This document shows positions 11,650-23,263 of a stretch of DNA of 64,000 bases, piece after piece. Location of the stretch: positions 1-64,000 of the forward strand of contig JAPEUQ010000019.1 of assembly GCA_027946365.1 (NCBI GenBank). The letters are read 5' to 3'. A program made the position numbers and the translations under genes. Below the pieces are notes generated by a model, which had not been told where the DNA came from, made no database searches, and worked only from the letters and a program-made list of their open reading frames with translations. Positions within the stretch are counted from its first letter, which is position 1. Each line of letters opens with the position of its first letter. This DNA comes from Kalmusia sp. IMI 367209. Lineage: Eukaryota > Ascomycota > Dothideomycetes > Pleosporales > Didymosphaeriaceae.

Positions 11650-14600
11650 TCAACCCAGATTGCGAAGTGACCCCATGGCTTTCTCCGCCAGGTCTAAAAG
11701 GCTCTTCGCATGCAATATATCCAAAGTACTCATGTCGATATTTAGCTGAGTCCGTAGCCAGTTCCTGAGATCTACCGCAGCCAGGCTATCGATCCCGTAA
11801 CTGCTCAAGCTCTTGGCTGGCTCGATAGCCTCCGCAATGCCCAGGACCTTCACTGCCTGGTCGCTAATGAAACGTACCACTTCCATTTGAATAGTCTTTG
11901 CGTCGATATTTGCTTGGAACATCTGCTGAAAAAGTGCCAGTATGCTATTTGCACCCTTGGTCGTGACAAGGTGTTCATCATCATGAGCAAGACGGAGTGT
12001 ACAAAATCTCGCATCCCTAAAGAGCTCGGATCCTCTTCGCAATGGTAATAGTAGCCCCGTGACCGTCTGAGTTCGACTCTGCGTCCCGAGGGGTTCCGAT
12101 TGTTGTAAGATGCTCATCTTCACTATTTTGTGTAATGTACGTTCGTCTATGCCTGCGAGACCACTTCTGGTCTCGACCCGTTCCGCAGTCTTGATATGTT
12201 TGCTCAAATAGCCAACTTCGTCGATGACACCAAGATCAATCGAGTGAGCGCACAGGCCGAGGTTGTGACGATATGAGGCAAATGCGTCAAGAAAAGCATT
12301 TCCCGCAGCGTAGTTTGCTTGTCCACCTGAGCCAACAATTCCGGATATGCTTGAAAGTAGTGTAAAGAACTGTAGCGGTTTGCACTGAGATTGGGCTTCG
12401 TGATGCAAATTCCATGTACCACGTACTTTTGCTGCTGTGACAGCATGATAATCTGAGCACTGCATCAATTCAAAAGTGCTATCCTAGTGCAATATCAGCC
12501 AAAGAGCAAGTAATGAACATATGCTGCTTGTTTTAGCAGTGATCTTACCCTCAGTACCATCGCTCCTTGAATTATACCCCTAATCGAATGTTGCGCGCTT
12601 CGAAAAGCTCGGGCCACGTCGTCCTCAATGGTGACATCTCCTTTGACGACTGTGATTCTCGTGCCCATTGCAGTGACGTTCCTTATAACCGCCCTGGATT
12701 CATCGTCATCGGTCCCACTTCTGGACATGATCACCAATTCTCCAGCACCATACTGAGCAAGAAATACCGCCAGACTCCCACATAAGCCTTTCAATCCGCC
12801 GATCAGGAGGTAAGCACTATCTCTCTCAAGTTGCAGCGTGGGAGTTGCAGGCTCGACCGGAACTTCAATGTCTTGGCCATGATCAGAGAATACGATCTTG
12901 CCTATATGTATCCCCTTGCGCATATACTTCATTGCTTTAGAAATTTGGCCGAACGACAGTATTTTACGAGGTTGAATGGGTTCAATGAACCCTGCTTCCA
13001 GGAGAAGTGAGATAGTCGACATGCAGCGTGTAAAGAGATCGAAGTCGAAGTAGATGCTTGGATGTGCGATATCGATAGCTCTATACGTGCAGTTCTTGTT
13101 GAAAGGCTTCATCGACAGAGATGTTCCATCAACAATATCTTTTTTGCCAAGTTCGATCAAAGTGCCGTTGTCAGCGAGGCATCTCCAAGACTCTGCAAGT
13201 AGGTCACCACTTAGCGAATTCAAGACGATGTCGACACCTCTGCCGTCGGTCGCTTCCATGACTTTTTGATGGAATTCAATAGATCTTGAGGAGAAGATCG
13301 CGTCCGGCGAAAGACCATATCGATCAGCAAGGAATTGGCGCTTGTCATCGGTACCCACTGTTGCATAAATCTTTGCGCCAAGATATCGACACAGCTGTAT
13401 ACTTGCGATTCCGACCCCGCCCGCAGCAGAATGAATTAGAATAGTCTGACCTCTTTTGACCTTAGTGGTTTCCAAAAGTGCATACACAACGGTAAAAAAC
13501 ACGATCGGTATTGTTGCTCCTTCCTGTAGTGTTTGTCAGTGTACGATAACTTGATGGAGAAACGATGAACCAACCTCAAAGGACATTTTTGGTGGCATAG
13601 TCAAGCATCTGTGGGGTTCGACTTGGATGCGATTGGCGAAAGTACCCCTACAGAGTGTTATGACACGATCACCAACATTAAAGCCCGTGACCTTATCACC
13701 AACTCGACGGACAATGCCTGCACCATCTGACCCAAGTTTGCACTCATCTTCCGAAACAAGTCCCATCGATGTTGCTATATCTTTGAAATTCAAAGCAGCG
13801 GCTCGAATTTCGACCTCGATGCAATCTTCCCGCAGCTCACTCTCACGGTCATCGACTTCGAAGTAGTCGAGCGAGTCTAGCGTTCCAATCCTCGAGCATC
13901 TCATGCGCACTGTGCGGTTATTTGCATGGAGCTGTTTCTTCTGCATCGGCCTATCCTTGGCTGCCTGGGTCTCTGCGTCGATGAGGGTATGGTCCTTGTA
14001 GAGTCGGCTAACGTAGAGTACGCCTTTGTGCTCGCGGAATTCGTGCTCCGAATTCTCGTGCACATCCGAGAACCTTTCCAAGATGAGAGAGATAACCGGA
14101 ATGATATCTTTTATTGAGGAAGAAGACGATTCCAAAGTCTTGATCATGACAGTAGGGTCTTCAGAACGGATGGTTCGCGCGAGTCCAGTGAACATCGAAG
14201 CACCAGGTAGCAACACGCCCTCTTGCTGCCCACAGCTAAGGTAGAGTACTCTACAATTTGACCCAAGTATTGCTTGGAGCTGGCTCCATCTTTTCTGGTC
14301 AATGGTCTCAAGAAATGGTGCTTCGGGGTGATCTAGCAAGAGAATTGGATCTCCAGCAGGTTGATCAATAGCCTGTTCCATGGATACTAGTCTACCGAAG
14401 ATTTCCTTATGTCGTAGGCCTTCTTCCAATGCTCGTAGCTGCTTCTCGTTGCTTTGGTGAGACAGGTGAAGGATAGAGCAGGGCATGGCTTTTCTTTCCC
14501 GAGAATCCGGAGAATGCTTCGAGCAAAGGAAAGCATCAGTTTCAGTACTAGCCTTTGTTGATCGCAAATGAAGCTGTAACCCCGCCATCGATATTATTGA

Positions 14601-17600
14601 CTCTATGCTTTCATCGTTCGAAGCACTTCCAGAAAATTTTGAGGTTGAGATCAAGTTCTCTGACAGTATATCGGGCTGCACAAGAATGACGTAGCCTTTA
14701 TCTGTTGCAAAAGAACTTGCTCTGGCAAGCAAGCTTGCAAGGTTCGTTGCGGCCGTGAACGAGAAGCGTACAACAACAACGTCAAACTTGGGTTGGTTTA
14801 TGAAAGGAGTTTCTTGATCACTGAGGATATTGTGGATGAAAAATGAACTGCACAATTCGCTGCCCATTCTTGCTTCAGCTCTTTTCAGTCCTTGCGTGGA
14901 TGTTGAAACATAGACATAACGGGAAAACGTTGCATCTTCCGCTATCTCACGAGACCTCAGCTGACTGCAAATCTCAGAATCTTCGCTTGCGAAGTCGATG
15001 TCCAGAAGCGACAGCAATCCGAGCTTGTGCTTTGTCAGGAGTAGCATCTGCGCGACAGGCTTGGAACAATCGAGGGCTATTGAAAATGGCGTCGGGTCTT
15101 CATCAATAACAGGCAACAGCTCCAGTGGCGTATCTTGAAACGTACTCATGTCTGGCCTCCAACTCAAATTTATGTAGTCATGTGCCGCTCCGAACTCAAC
15201 CGGAGCCTCTATTTCACTGTAGGTTAAGCCAGCGAGCTTGAAGATCAACTGCCCAGTTTGGCTGTCGTAGATTTCCGTATGAGATGCATGGTTTGGGATG
15301 CTGTCCCGTCTTCCCGAGCCATTATATGTACTTCGACTCATAGCGATTGCCTGTAGTGGCTGCTTTCGATGGGAACATATGGTTATGTCCTCAATGACCT
15401 TCGGAACAATGACCCGGTCAACCGCGGTGCGATACCGATACACCGATGGGCAGCCAGCTTGGAAGAAGGCGTCGATGGTAGTCGGATGTATGGGATAACA
15501 AGATTCTTTGAGCATATCCTCTTGTTGAGACCAGGCTAGACGGGCCCGGTTTGTCTCTGCGCCTGGCCACGTCTCGTACTCGAGTAAGTTCTGAAATCTG
15601 GGACCAAAGTTGAATCCCACCTTATCCAGAGCTCGATACCAGATCTTAGAACCGATAGGGTTTTCAAATGCTGCTAGATATTGCGTTGCACACAGCTGTG
15701 GCTCTGTATTACATCGTGCACGAATCGTTCCATCAGCATGTTTCGTCCATGTCCCGTTTCGGAGGTGCTGGATGTTGAATTGGAACCATGTACTATCGCT
15801 GTTGTGGGTTGGAGTCAGAAAAAGATAGAGATGAAATTCTCTGTCTTCATCGAGGAGAAGTGCTCGGAGCAATCGCACATTTCGGAGATCGTATGTCGCG
15901 TCAGAGACATCGTTGATATCTTTGAGTAGGCCAATAGACAAGCCAGTCTGAAAAATTGCCTCGACGGCCATAGCGATGTATCCAGCGGCAGGAAAAACTA
16001 CTGTAGAACTGATCCGATGATCTCTTAACCAAGGCAGCTCTTTCAAGCGTATGGTCCGTTTCCAAGAAGGCATCTGCCATGACGTCCCAATGATCTTCGT
16101 ACCAAGAAGATCATGAATGCGAAACTTCCGGAATCTCCAATCGATGCTAGCTAGTGGCTCATGCCAATACTTGACACTGTGATTCCAGGCATAATTGGGC
16201 AAATCTGTTATGACTTTTAGATGATCGGTAGCGTTAATGTTATTGGCACGCATGAGATCAATGTCAACTCCATCCAGGAACATCTTTCCTATGAGCTCAT
16301 ACAAAGGCTCAATCGGGCCGCTCTTCCTGGAAAGCAAGGCGAAGTACTCAACAGGTGTGGTGCGGCTTTCCACATGATCTTTAATTTGAGATATCGGCCC
16401 AGCTAGTGTATTGCTAGGTCCAAGTTCCACAAGGGTATCAGGAGCCTCCTCTGTAATCAAAGATTGCAGGGCTTTAGAAAACTGGACCGAGCAAACCATG
16501 TTGTCGCGCCAGTAATCTGCATCAGTTCGACGGTCTATTCGTTCACCAGATACTGTCGAGAAGAACGCCGGTTCGTCGACGGTACACGGACTAGTGTGCG
16601 AACCCAAGGCCGGACAATTATCTCCAAGCACAGACAGGTATTCGTTGGCAATATTCTGCATGTAGCTAGAGTGATATGCCATGTCAACATGAAGAAGTCT
16701 GGCGAAATGGCCGTCGGCATGAACCAGGTTTTGTACTCGTTCTAGATCTGGAACTTCACCAGAAAGTGTGACAGATGCCGGGCTATTGAGACAAGCGACC
16801 TGGATACTCGGGACGTCCCTAGTATAAAGGCCAACGTCATTGTCGCTAAGCCCAACCGCAAGCATGCCTAAGTTCATCCCAGAGCTAACGGTACATACCT
16901 TGCCCCGAAAATAAGCCACTTTTATAGCCTCCTCATACGTTAAACGTCCACTAACAGCAGCTGCCGCGATTTCGCCAGAAGAGTGTCCAATGACCATGTT
17001 TGGTTTGATACCAAGCTCTGAAAGAACATCGAAGAGCGCAAGCTGAAGAGCGGTAACTAGAGGTTGAGAGAATTCTGGTGAACGGATATGCTCTGTTGTA
17101 CGTCGCTGAACAAGCTCATTGCGCAAGGACCACGGTGGCGGATCCTTGAGACTTTCCAAGGCTTTTTCCAGTCTTTTCACTGTAGAGAGGGCCACATCGA
17201 ATGCTTCTAACAGTTCTTTCCCCATTTCGCTCCACTGTGCGCCTTGTCCTGTGAATACGAACCCAATTCGTGGTGGAGTCGGTCGAAGTTTGCCATACGA
17301 GAATTGGCCTGCGCGGAGATCTGTACCATACGAAGCCGCAAAGGCGCGATGGAAGTGTCTAGTACGTCGTTCAGAGAGAGTATATGCTAGATCATTCGGG
17401 TCGATGCTGACGGCGGGATTAGCTAAATGGCGAACATACGACTTCGTGAGGTCGCGAAGCGAAGCGACATCATTTGCCGAGAAAACAAATAGTCGCTGCC
17501 TATCGCTATGCTCTTTATTTTCGAGCTCCAGAAAATATTCCCCACCGCTTCGATATGAAGATATGTGGGGAGTTGTCATTTCCGGAATGAGCACATCGCG

Positions 17601-19015
17601 ATGTTCGATGACAACGTGCGCATTGGACCCTCCATAGCCGAACGAATTTACGCTCGCACGTTTGATCATGTTCAAAGGCCATTCAGTCGCTGTCCTCGAC
17701 GGTGCCACTTTCAATTTTGTGAAGTTGATGTTGGGATTAGGAACTTCGAACGTAGGATTGCCAGGTATCACTCCATTCTCGATCGACAAAATTGTCTTCA
17801 GCATACCTGAGATACCTGCTGCTGGTTCTGAATGCCCAATATTGCTTTTCACTGAGCCTATCTGGAGCGGAGACGGCCTGCCTGGTGCGAATACTGCAGA
17901 TGCAGCTGTGACCTCAATTGGATCGCCAGCTAGTGTTCCTGTGCCATGGCATTCTAGGTACGCAGTCTCCGAAAGTTGAGATATTCCTGCTCGTGCATAT
18001 GCTCGCTTGATTGCTAACGCTTGAGCATCAGGGCTCGGATTCGCGATACCCGGTGTCCATCCGTCGCTGTTGGTTGATGAGCCCCGTATCACAGCTCGGA
18101 TCGGGTCGCCATCACGGACAGCATCACCTAACCGTTTGAGGATGATAGTATTGATTGCTTCAGCCTTGATGTAACCGTCCGCTCGTGCATCAAACGTCCA
18201 GCAGCGCCCGGTGCGCGAAGCGGCGGCGTCCATAGCACTCTGTTCCATGTTATGCTCAGGGTTTAGATATAAGTTGCAGCCAGCAACAATCGCACCATCT
18301 GCGTCTCCAGAATCCAGATATCTGCAAGCTAAGTCAACTGCAATTAGACTACCGGAGCAAGCTGTATCTATCGTCATGCTGATCGAGTCAGCAAAAGTGA
18401 TCTGAATGGAACGAGGGTCTCACCTAGGACCAGTTATATCTAGAAAGTGTGAGATGCGATTACTCAACATAGCTCTTCCAGCACCTATTGTAAAACTTGG
18501 CGTCCTATTTTCTGGATCCCGATTCTGCATGTCACTGTAATCTATGCTCTCTCAGCTGGTGTCCCGGCCAATGGAGTGCAGTGATCACCTGATGCATAGG
18601 AGCCAACAAAGCATCCGTATCGCTTCTTCTTCAAATGCTCCAGCTTGATCCCCGCACTTTCAAGGCCTTCATATACGACTTCGAGCAGCTGCCTTTGGTT
18701 TGGATCCATAGAGATGGCTTCCGCTTGAGAAAGACCAAAAAATCCAGCGTCAAGATCCTTAGGATCGATACTGAGAAACATACCGCCAGGTGATCGCATG
18801 GTGTTTGGACGCAGTGAGCCATCGTAGAACTGCTCAACACTGAACCTTGAAGAGGGAACGTCGCAGCTAGCACATCCACCTTCCAGCAGAAAGCTCCAGA
18901 AATCAACAGCTGTATTGCAGCCACCAGGCAATCGGCATGCGAGACCAACTACGGCAATCGGAGTTTGCGAATTCTCGCATTTGACCTCTTGGTCGTAGAT
19001 TCTTTGGTGTTTCAT
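11650..19015 (-). CDS. Highly reducing type I polyketide synthase (HR-PKS 1)
   Basis: Model: exons 19015-18589, 18541-18424, 18378-13575, 13523-12549 and 12483-11650 (introns 47, 45, 51 and 65 bp), 2,385 aa, in frame throughout. Domain order: KS (DTACSGSL, Cys ~189; [15 protein letters not shown]), AT ([11 protein letters not shown] ~553; GHSSGE ~647), DH (His in [11 protein letters not shown] ~952; [10 protein letters not shown]), a degenerate C-methyltransferase-like core (~1310-1580) without the SAM-binding glycine motif, ER (~1670-2000, IHSAAGGVG), KR (~2010-2240, SSISG..NYAAGN) and ACP (YGIDSLAA ~2342). There is no release domain. Such enzymes build reduced aliphatic chains in the cytosol. 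The gene is divergent from the hydrolase at 19703, which may release or transfer the product, and is flanked by the bANK regulator. I see no disrupted motif among KS, AT, ER, KR or ACP. The product cannot be predicted. Confidence 0.92.
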
Positions 19016-19702
19016 TGCGGTAATAGCGCGGAATTGGGAAAGTATTGTGGGACTCCGGGGTGAGATACTTCACGCGTTCATCTGTGCTCAGAACTGCTTC
19101 CCAACCGCTAGTGACCGTGCGAACTAGGGTTTTTAGCTATCCATGATCGGTTTATCAGCATGTGACACATTCTCCTAGCTTGAGTCCTTGAACAATCCGT
19201 GAGATCCATAGATCTGACCGCAAGTCGGCTGTACCATTCAATGACTCAATGATTTTTCCCCAGATCACGTATGCGAATTACCCGTGCCGATCTAAGCTTG
19301 GGTGACATTATCCGAGAAAAGGCCGACAATTGCTATCTTTCGTCAGATTCTTCCGTGTATGACGTGAGAAACTCCCTTTAGATGTAATACTTTCGCAACG
19401 CGCTGCGGAGCGATCGCAGTGCAGTCTCGATATGGTCCATGGCCAAATATCATGAGATATATTATCAGGGCACTGGGCTGTGTAACGAATTTTAATCTCA
19501 TACTATTATGCCCCGTCGAATGACATCCGCCCAATTGCAGCTCGCGTCAAAATTGACTTCACCGCCCTCACGGTCAGCGAACTTCCGATAACGTAACAGC
19601 GCACCCGCGTAGGGGCCGGTACTATTCAGCTTGGGCGAACATTGTCCTATAGAGCGTACAACAAATGATAAAGACCGTTGGTTGAATTGGTAGTTGCTCA
19701 AC
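19016..19702. promoter_or_regulatory. Divergent promoter of HR-PKS 1 and the hydrolase
   Basis: 687 bp separate the start codons of HR-PKS 1 (minus) and the alpha/beta hydrolase (plus), and no gene lies between. The head-to-head arrangement suggests coordinated transcription. It holds one exact tox-box match (listed separately). Confidence 0.6.
19196..19205 (-). promoter_or_regulatory. Tox-box match (candidate bANK/ToxE binding site)
   Basis: The + strand reads TCCGTGAGAT, whose complement ATCTCACGGA fits the published ToxE tox-box consensus ATCTCNCGNA at all eight fixed positions. It lies 181 bp upstream of the HR-PKS 1 start and about 500 bp upstream of the hydrolase start. With eight fixed bases, about 0.02 matches are expected by chance in this 687-bp promoter counting both strands. 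Binding is inferred from the ToxE-like factor encoded at 10498-11532. Confidence 0.5.
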
Positions 19703-20653
19703 ATGGGTTACGATGCGAAAGAATTCCGGGCTCTAGACGGTACTATCCTGAGAGGTAGATTACATGCTACCACTGAGAAAGGGCCGGCAATTGTAATGTG
19801 TCCAGGCGTAAGTGCATCCGTTCCACAATTTGGAGAGCATATATTGACATCTTTCAAGTTCAATTGCGTGATGGATATGGTTGGGATGCCCGACGTAGCG
19901 GAAGTCTTCCAGAAAGCGGGGGTCTCTGTTCTTCAGTTCGATCCGCGCAACACTGGGATAAGCGATGGCACTCCAAGGAACGAACTCGATCCCATGAAGC
20001 AAGTGGAAGATTTGTCAGACGCCTTGACATTTTTAAGTACTCAGCCTGAAGTAGATGCGTCTAAGCTAGGCCTATGGGGTTTCTCTTTTGGTGGGACAGC
20101 TTCATTGTGTGCTGCAGCACTTGACAAGAGGGCTACGTTCGTAATTGCAGTTTGCCCACTAACAGACTTGGACTTTGTATCAGGAAAACAATCAGAAGTT
20201 CTCGCACAAGCTATAAAGGATCGAGAGTCACAGATCTTGGGAAATGCGCCATTCTCGATTCCGGTGTTGGATAGGAATGGGAGAAACCCTATTGGTTTTG
20301 GTCATGGAGTCGACGAGGAGCGATACGCTAAGCTTATACAAACCGGACATCAACTGGCGCCAAATCATGTTAACAGAGTGACGTTGCAAACGTACTACAA
20401 GATAGTGATGTGGCAGCCATTTCCTCTATGGAATCTTCTGTCTTCCACGAAAGTTATGTTTGTTACGGCAGGATCTGACCAGATGTCGTATCCAGAGCTC
20501 CAAAAGTCACGCTTCAAGGAGCTTACATGCGACAAGAGGATCTTTGTAAGAGAGAATGCGGGACACGAAGACATCATGATGGGCGAGCACCTGATACCAG
20601 TAGCACATGCGCAGACACAATTTATCAGTGACGTGTTTCTGGGTAACGTGTAG
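19703..20653 (+). CDS. Alpha/beta hydrolase of the polyketide-cluster (thio)hydrolase/transferase type
   Basis: Model: exons 19703-19807 and 19859-20653, 299 aa. The 51-bp segment 19808-19858 keeps the frame open, but it has a GTAAGT donor, a TTGAC branch-like site and a CAAG end. Removing it restores the family motif PGFNCV, so it is probably an intron that is easily missed. Serine-hydrolase signature: nucleophile elbow GFSFGG, Asp in AGSDQM, His in NAGHEDI. This family (Pfam hydrolase/S15-like, related to fungal polyketide transferases) often sits beside HR-PKSs without a release domain, where members hydrolyse or transfer the ACP-bound chain. That role is inferred here from the divergent position next to HR-PKS 1. 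The start is the first ATG in frame. The protein is probably cytosolic, with no signal peptide. Confidence 0.85.
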   Translation: MGYDAKEFRALDGTILRGRLHATTEKGPAIVMCPGVSASVPQFGEHILTSFKFNCVMDMVGMPDVAEVFQKAGVSVLQFDPRNTGISDGTPRNELDPMKQVEDLSDALTFLSTQPEVDASKLGLWGFSFGGTASLCAAALDKRATFVIAVCPLTDLDFVSGKQSEVLAQAIKDRESQILGNAPFSIPVLDRNGRNPIGFGHGVDEERYAKLIQTGHQLAPNHVNRVTLQTYYKIVMWQPFPLWNLLSSTKVMFVTAGSDQMSYPELQKSRFKELTCDKRIFVRENAGHEDIMMGEHLIPVAHAQTQFISDVFLGNV

Positions 20654-20783
20654 GGGATCTCCTCTTCATGAGATGCTCACTATCATTAATTGCGACTTGT
20701 ATGGTCACACAGGTATCTCTTTAAATGTAGTATCTCAATAGTATCAATAACACTGCGATCTCAAATAAAGATCGCAGAGATCT

Positions 20784-21995
20784 CTAAGCAGTCTTCTTGA
20801 TCGACCCGGACAGCAAGAGCGATTGCACAGCCTTATCTATGCCCTCTTGAGTTGTCCGTTGCGGTGTGTAACCAAGTCGGTTCTTTGCCTTTCCAATGTC
20901 GAAAGTATTCGTCATGGTGAAGAACCTGATCATCTTTTGATTAATCTGTGATTCCTTGCGGCCAAAAGTGAACAACCACACGCTCCACTTTGCAATGACC
21001 GCGATGGCGTAATACACCCAGGTTTGGACGATTTTGAAATTCTCCTTGCTGACGCCGCACCCAGCGGCAGTCCCAACCGCTCTCACAAAATCCCAAAACC
21101 TCCATTGCTATCGCATCGTCAGCAGGTATTCAATTTGTGACATTGAACGTCTCATCGTAGGGTATAAAGCCCTACATACCTCATCATTTGAAATTATGAA
21201 GAGCTCCCCATCGATACAATTGTCTTCAACAGAGGGTGGGGCCGCGACATCAACCTTGAGGAGCTTCTTTGCCGCTAAGCGATGGGCGTACGCTGCGTTT
21301 CCGGGGTATGTTTAATCAAACATGTTCTGGCTGTTGCCGACCTGCATCTTCCCTCTGCCCACCAGGGCATTATCTACAATCTGTGGGATTGTAGTGTTGT
21401 CTCCTTCGCCGTAAAGCGTGGTGCATTGTAAAGCGCAGGTAAGCAAATCGTGCTCCCTATTTGCTTCACGAAATAGTACCTCAGCTTGTCCCTTCGTACC
21501 TCCCAGCCGACCGGGAAGCTAAGGTTCAAGTTGTCTGACGAACTACTCACGACCATATGCCTCGGGGTGTTGTGGAAAGATAGGCACGTCTTCATTAGCA
21601 TTCAGAATATCAGTGTATTCATTATGTATAATCCCGGTGCTGGACGTGTAGATCAATACCTTTATATCTCCCTGCTTGTAGATACAATCGAGTAAATTAT
21701 GAGTTCCGAGGACGTTGACCTCCTCGAAAAGCTTGGGTGTAGCACTCTGATGCATTAGGTGCGGTGAGGCGACATGAAAGATGATGCGTGGTTTGACATC
21801 TGTAAGGACAGCCGATACATCTTGGTGAGAACTAACGTTGCTTTTGACATAGCGTGCTTCCTCCACGCGATTACGTTCGATATCAATATCGAGAACCGTG
21901 ACATCTACCGCATCGCCGGACTGCAGGATCTGAGTGACGATGTGAAAGCCAAGCCCTCCGCATCCGCCAATGACTAGTGTTGGGTCAAGAGTCAT
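20784..21995 (-). pseudogene. 3-beta-HSD/sterol-4-carboxylate dehydrogenase-like (ERG26-type) pseudogene
   Basis: Model: exons 21995-21551, 21499-21180 and 21107-20784 (introns 51 and 72 bp), which would give 362 codons. The N-terminus carries the nucleotide-binding GGCGGLG motif, and splicing rebuilds the YxxxK active site as YGRTK across intron 1. The C-terminus (NDEQWRFWDF) is typical of the ERG26/NSDHL family, which oxidatively decarboxylates C4 of sterols; cluster paralogues act on other substrates. An in-frame TAA at 21312-21314 interrupts the conserved FD-x-TYxGN segment, where relatives usually have an aromatic residue. A Trp codon turned into TAA by two G-to-A changes would explain it. 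The rest of the frame and the splice sites are intact, so inactivation looks recent. Read-through or an assembly error is the alternative. Confidence 0.7.
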
Positions 21996-23263
21996 TATGT
22001 TAACAACGAATGAAGAGTATAAAGGGTGTCTCTCGAGGTTGCGAGTTCGCGCCGCACACAGATAACATACGAACTGCGCACGGTTGCGCCACCTGCTTAG
22101 GCTCACTAGCGCTCTTTCGTGCATAAGTGTTGACTTATCACTCAACGTACACAGTACAGGGTACGAGCACGTTTGTTCGTACATTAGCTAGCTTTGGGGT
22201 GGCATTTGTCCAATCGAGAGTTTTTGAGGGTCTCTCCGATGGCCGCTATTGACTGAAATTCATAGGGTGTACAAGCCGACGTGCCTACACCCTCTAACTT
22301 TCCCTCAAAAAAGCCGCACGAGAGGGACTTAAAAAAACAAGAGAAAGAGCCCATTTTGGCCAATCAAAAGCTGAAGTATCACGCTAGAGATCCACGCTGG
22401 GGTATTGATATATCCGACTGAGCAAGAAACCAATATCACATCGAGTATCTCTAGACCCAGCATTGAGTGCGAGTCGTGGGTGAAAGGTAGATTGCTGCAG
22501 TCAACAACAGGTTAGTAAAATCTCTGAAGACAAATTTAAAGTCTGGTGGTGTATATTGAGGTCACAACACTTACCATCAATGACTTCCTCAAGTTAATCA
22601 TATAGACAATTGTCGCCAATATGCAGCCGTTAGCTTCACTGATGTCGCTTTCGTATGATCTGAAGCATCTTGCTAAAGCATCCCTAATATATTATTAAGT
22701 CTAAATAAGATGACTTAAGTAAACTAAAGACTTAGGGATGACTATTATTATAAGTAATTTCTATAATTGGTTAGTATGAATACATATAGATGTAGTGAGA
22801 TATAAGGGGTAAATCAAAAATATTATCCTGATATTTTTTTGCTTCTATCCTTTACTTGGAGTCTATGATAGCATCGCGTGTATGTGGAAGTTAACCTTCC
22901 TTAGTTCCCATAGGTGAATCGGCATTCATTTTGACTGGTCAATATACGGCGAGATACAACACTATAAAAGTGAAAAGGTCCTTGAAAAACCGTCGATGAC
23001 AGCCCTCATTTTACTGACTAGTAGACTTGTACCGTGCCGCTGCAGCGCAGTAAGTGCTCGGCTCCAGTCATCATCCTACGAGCTGTGAAATTTGAACACC
23101 CTTTGTTTGAAAGGCCGTGGTTATACCGCCCCCTCTTTTACCCCTCATGTTAAATGAGGACGGTAGCGTACACCAAGTCGACACAGCTCCCACAGATAAG
23201 CGTAAAGAATAACACTCAAACCGTGAGATCGCTCGCTACAGTTGGAACCATGGCTTGTGATGT
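21996..23263. other. Intergenic region with an AT-rich relic
   Basis: No supported gene. It contains an AT-rich patch at about 22,680-22,860 that resembles the RIP block in composition and starts with the small inverted-repeat element listed separately. The remainder is ordinary non-coding sequence. Confidence 0.6.
22679..22740. repeat. Small inverted-repeat element (MITE-like)
   Basis: A 62-bp segment bounded by perfect 9-bp inverted repeats, CATCCCTAA at 22679-22687 and TTAGGGATG at 22732-22740. A second inner pair (AAGTCT / AGACTT) and a CTTAAG centre give an imperfect hairpin. It sits at the edge of an AT-rich patch. No clear target-site duplication is visible. It could be a decayed transposon end or a structured transcript remnant. 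Confidence 0.45.

Noticed and set aside
12549..13523. KR glycine motif of HR-PKS 1 reads GGLKGLCGS, which looked degenerate
   Set aside because: To my knowledge this form occurs in many fungal HR-PKS KR domains, and the Ser/Tyr/Asn residues (SSISG, NYAAGN) are intact, so I do not call the KR inactive.
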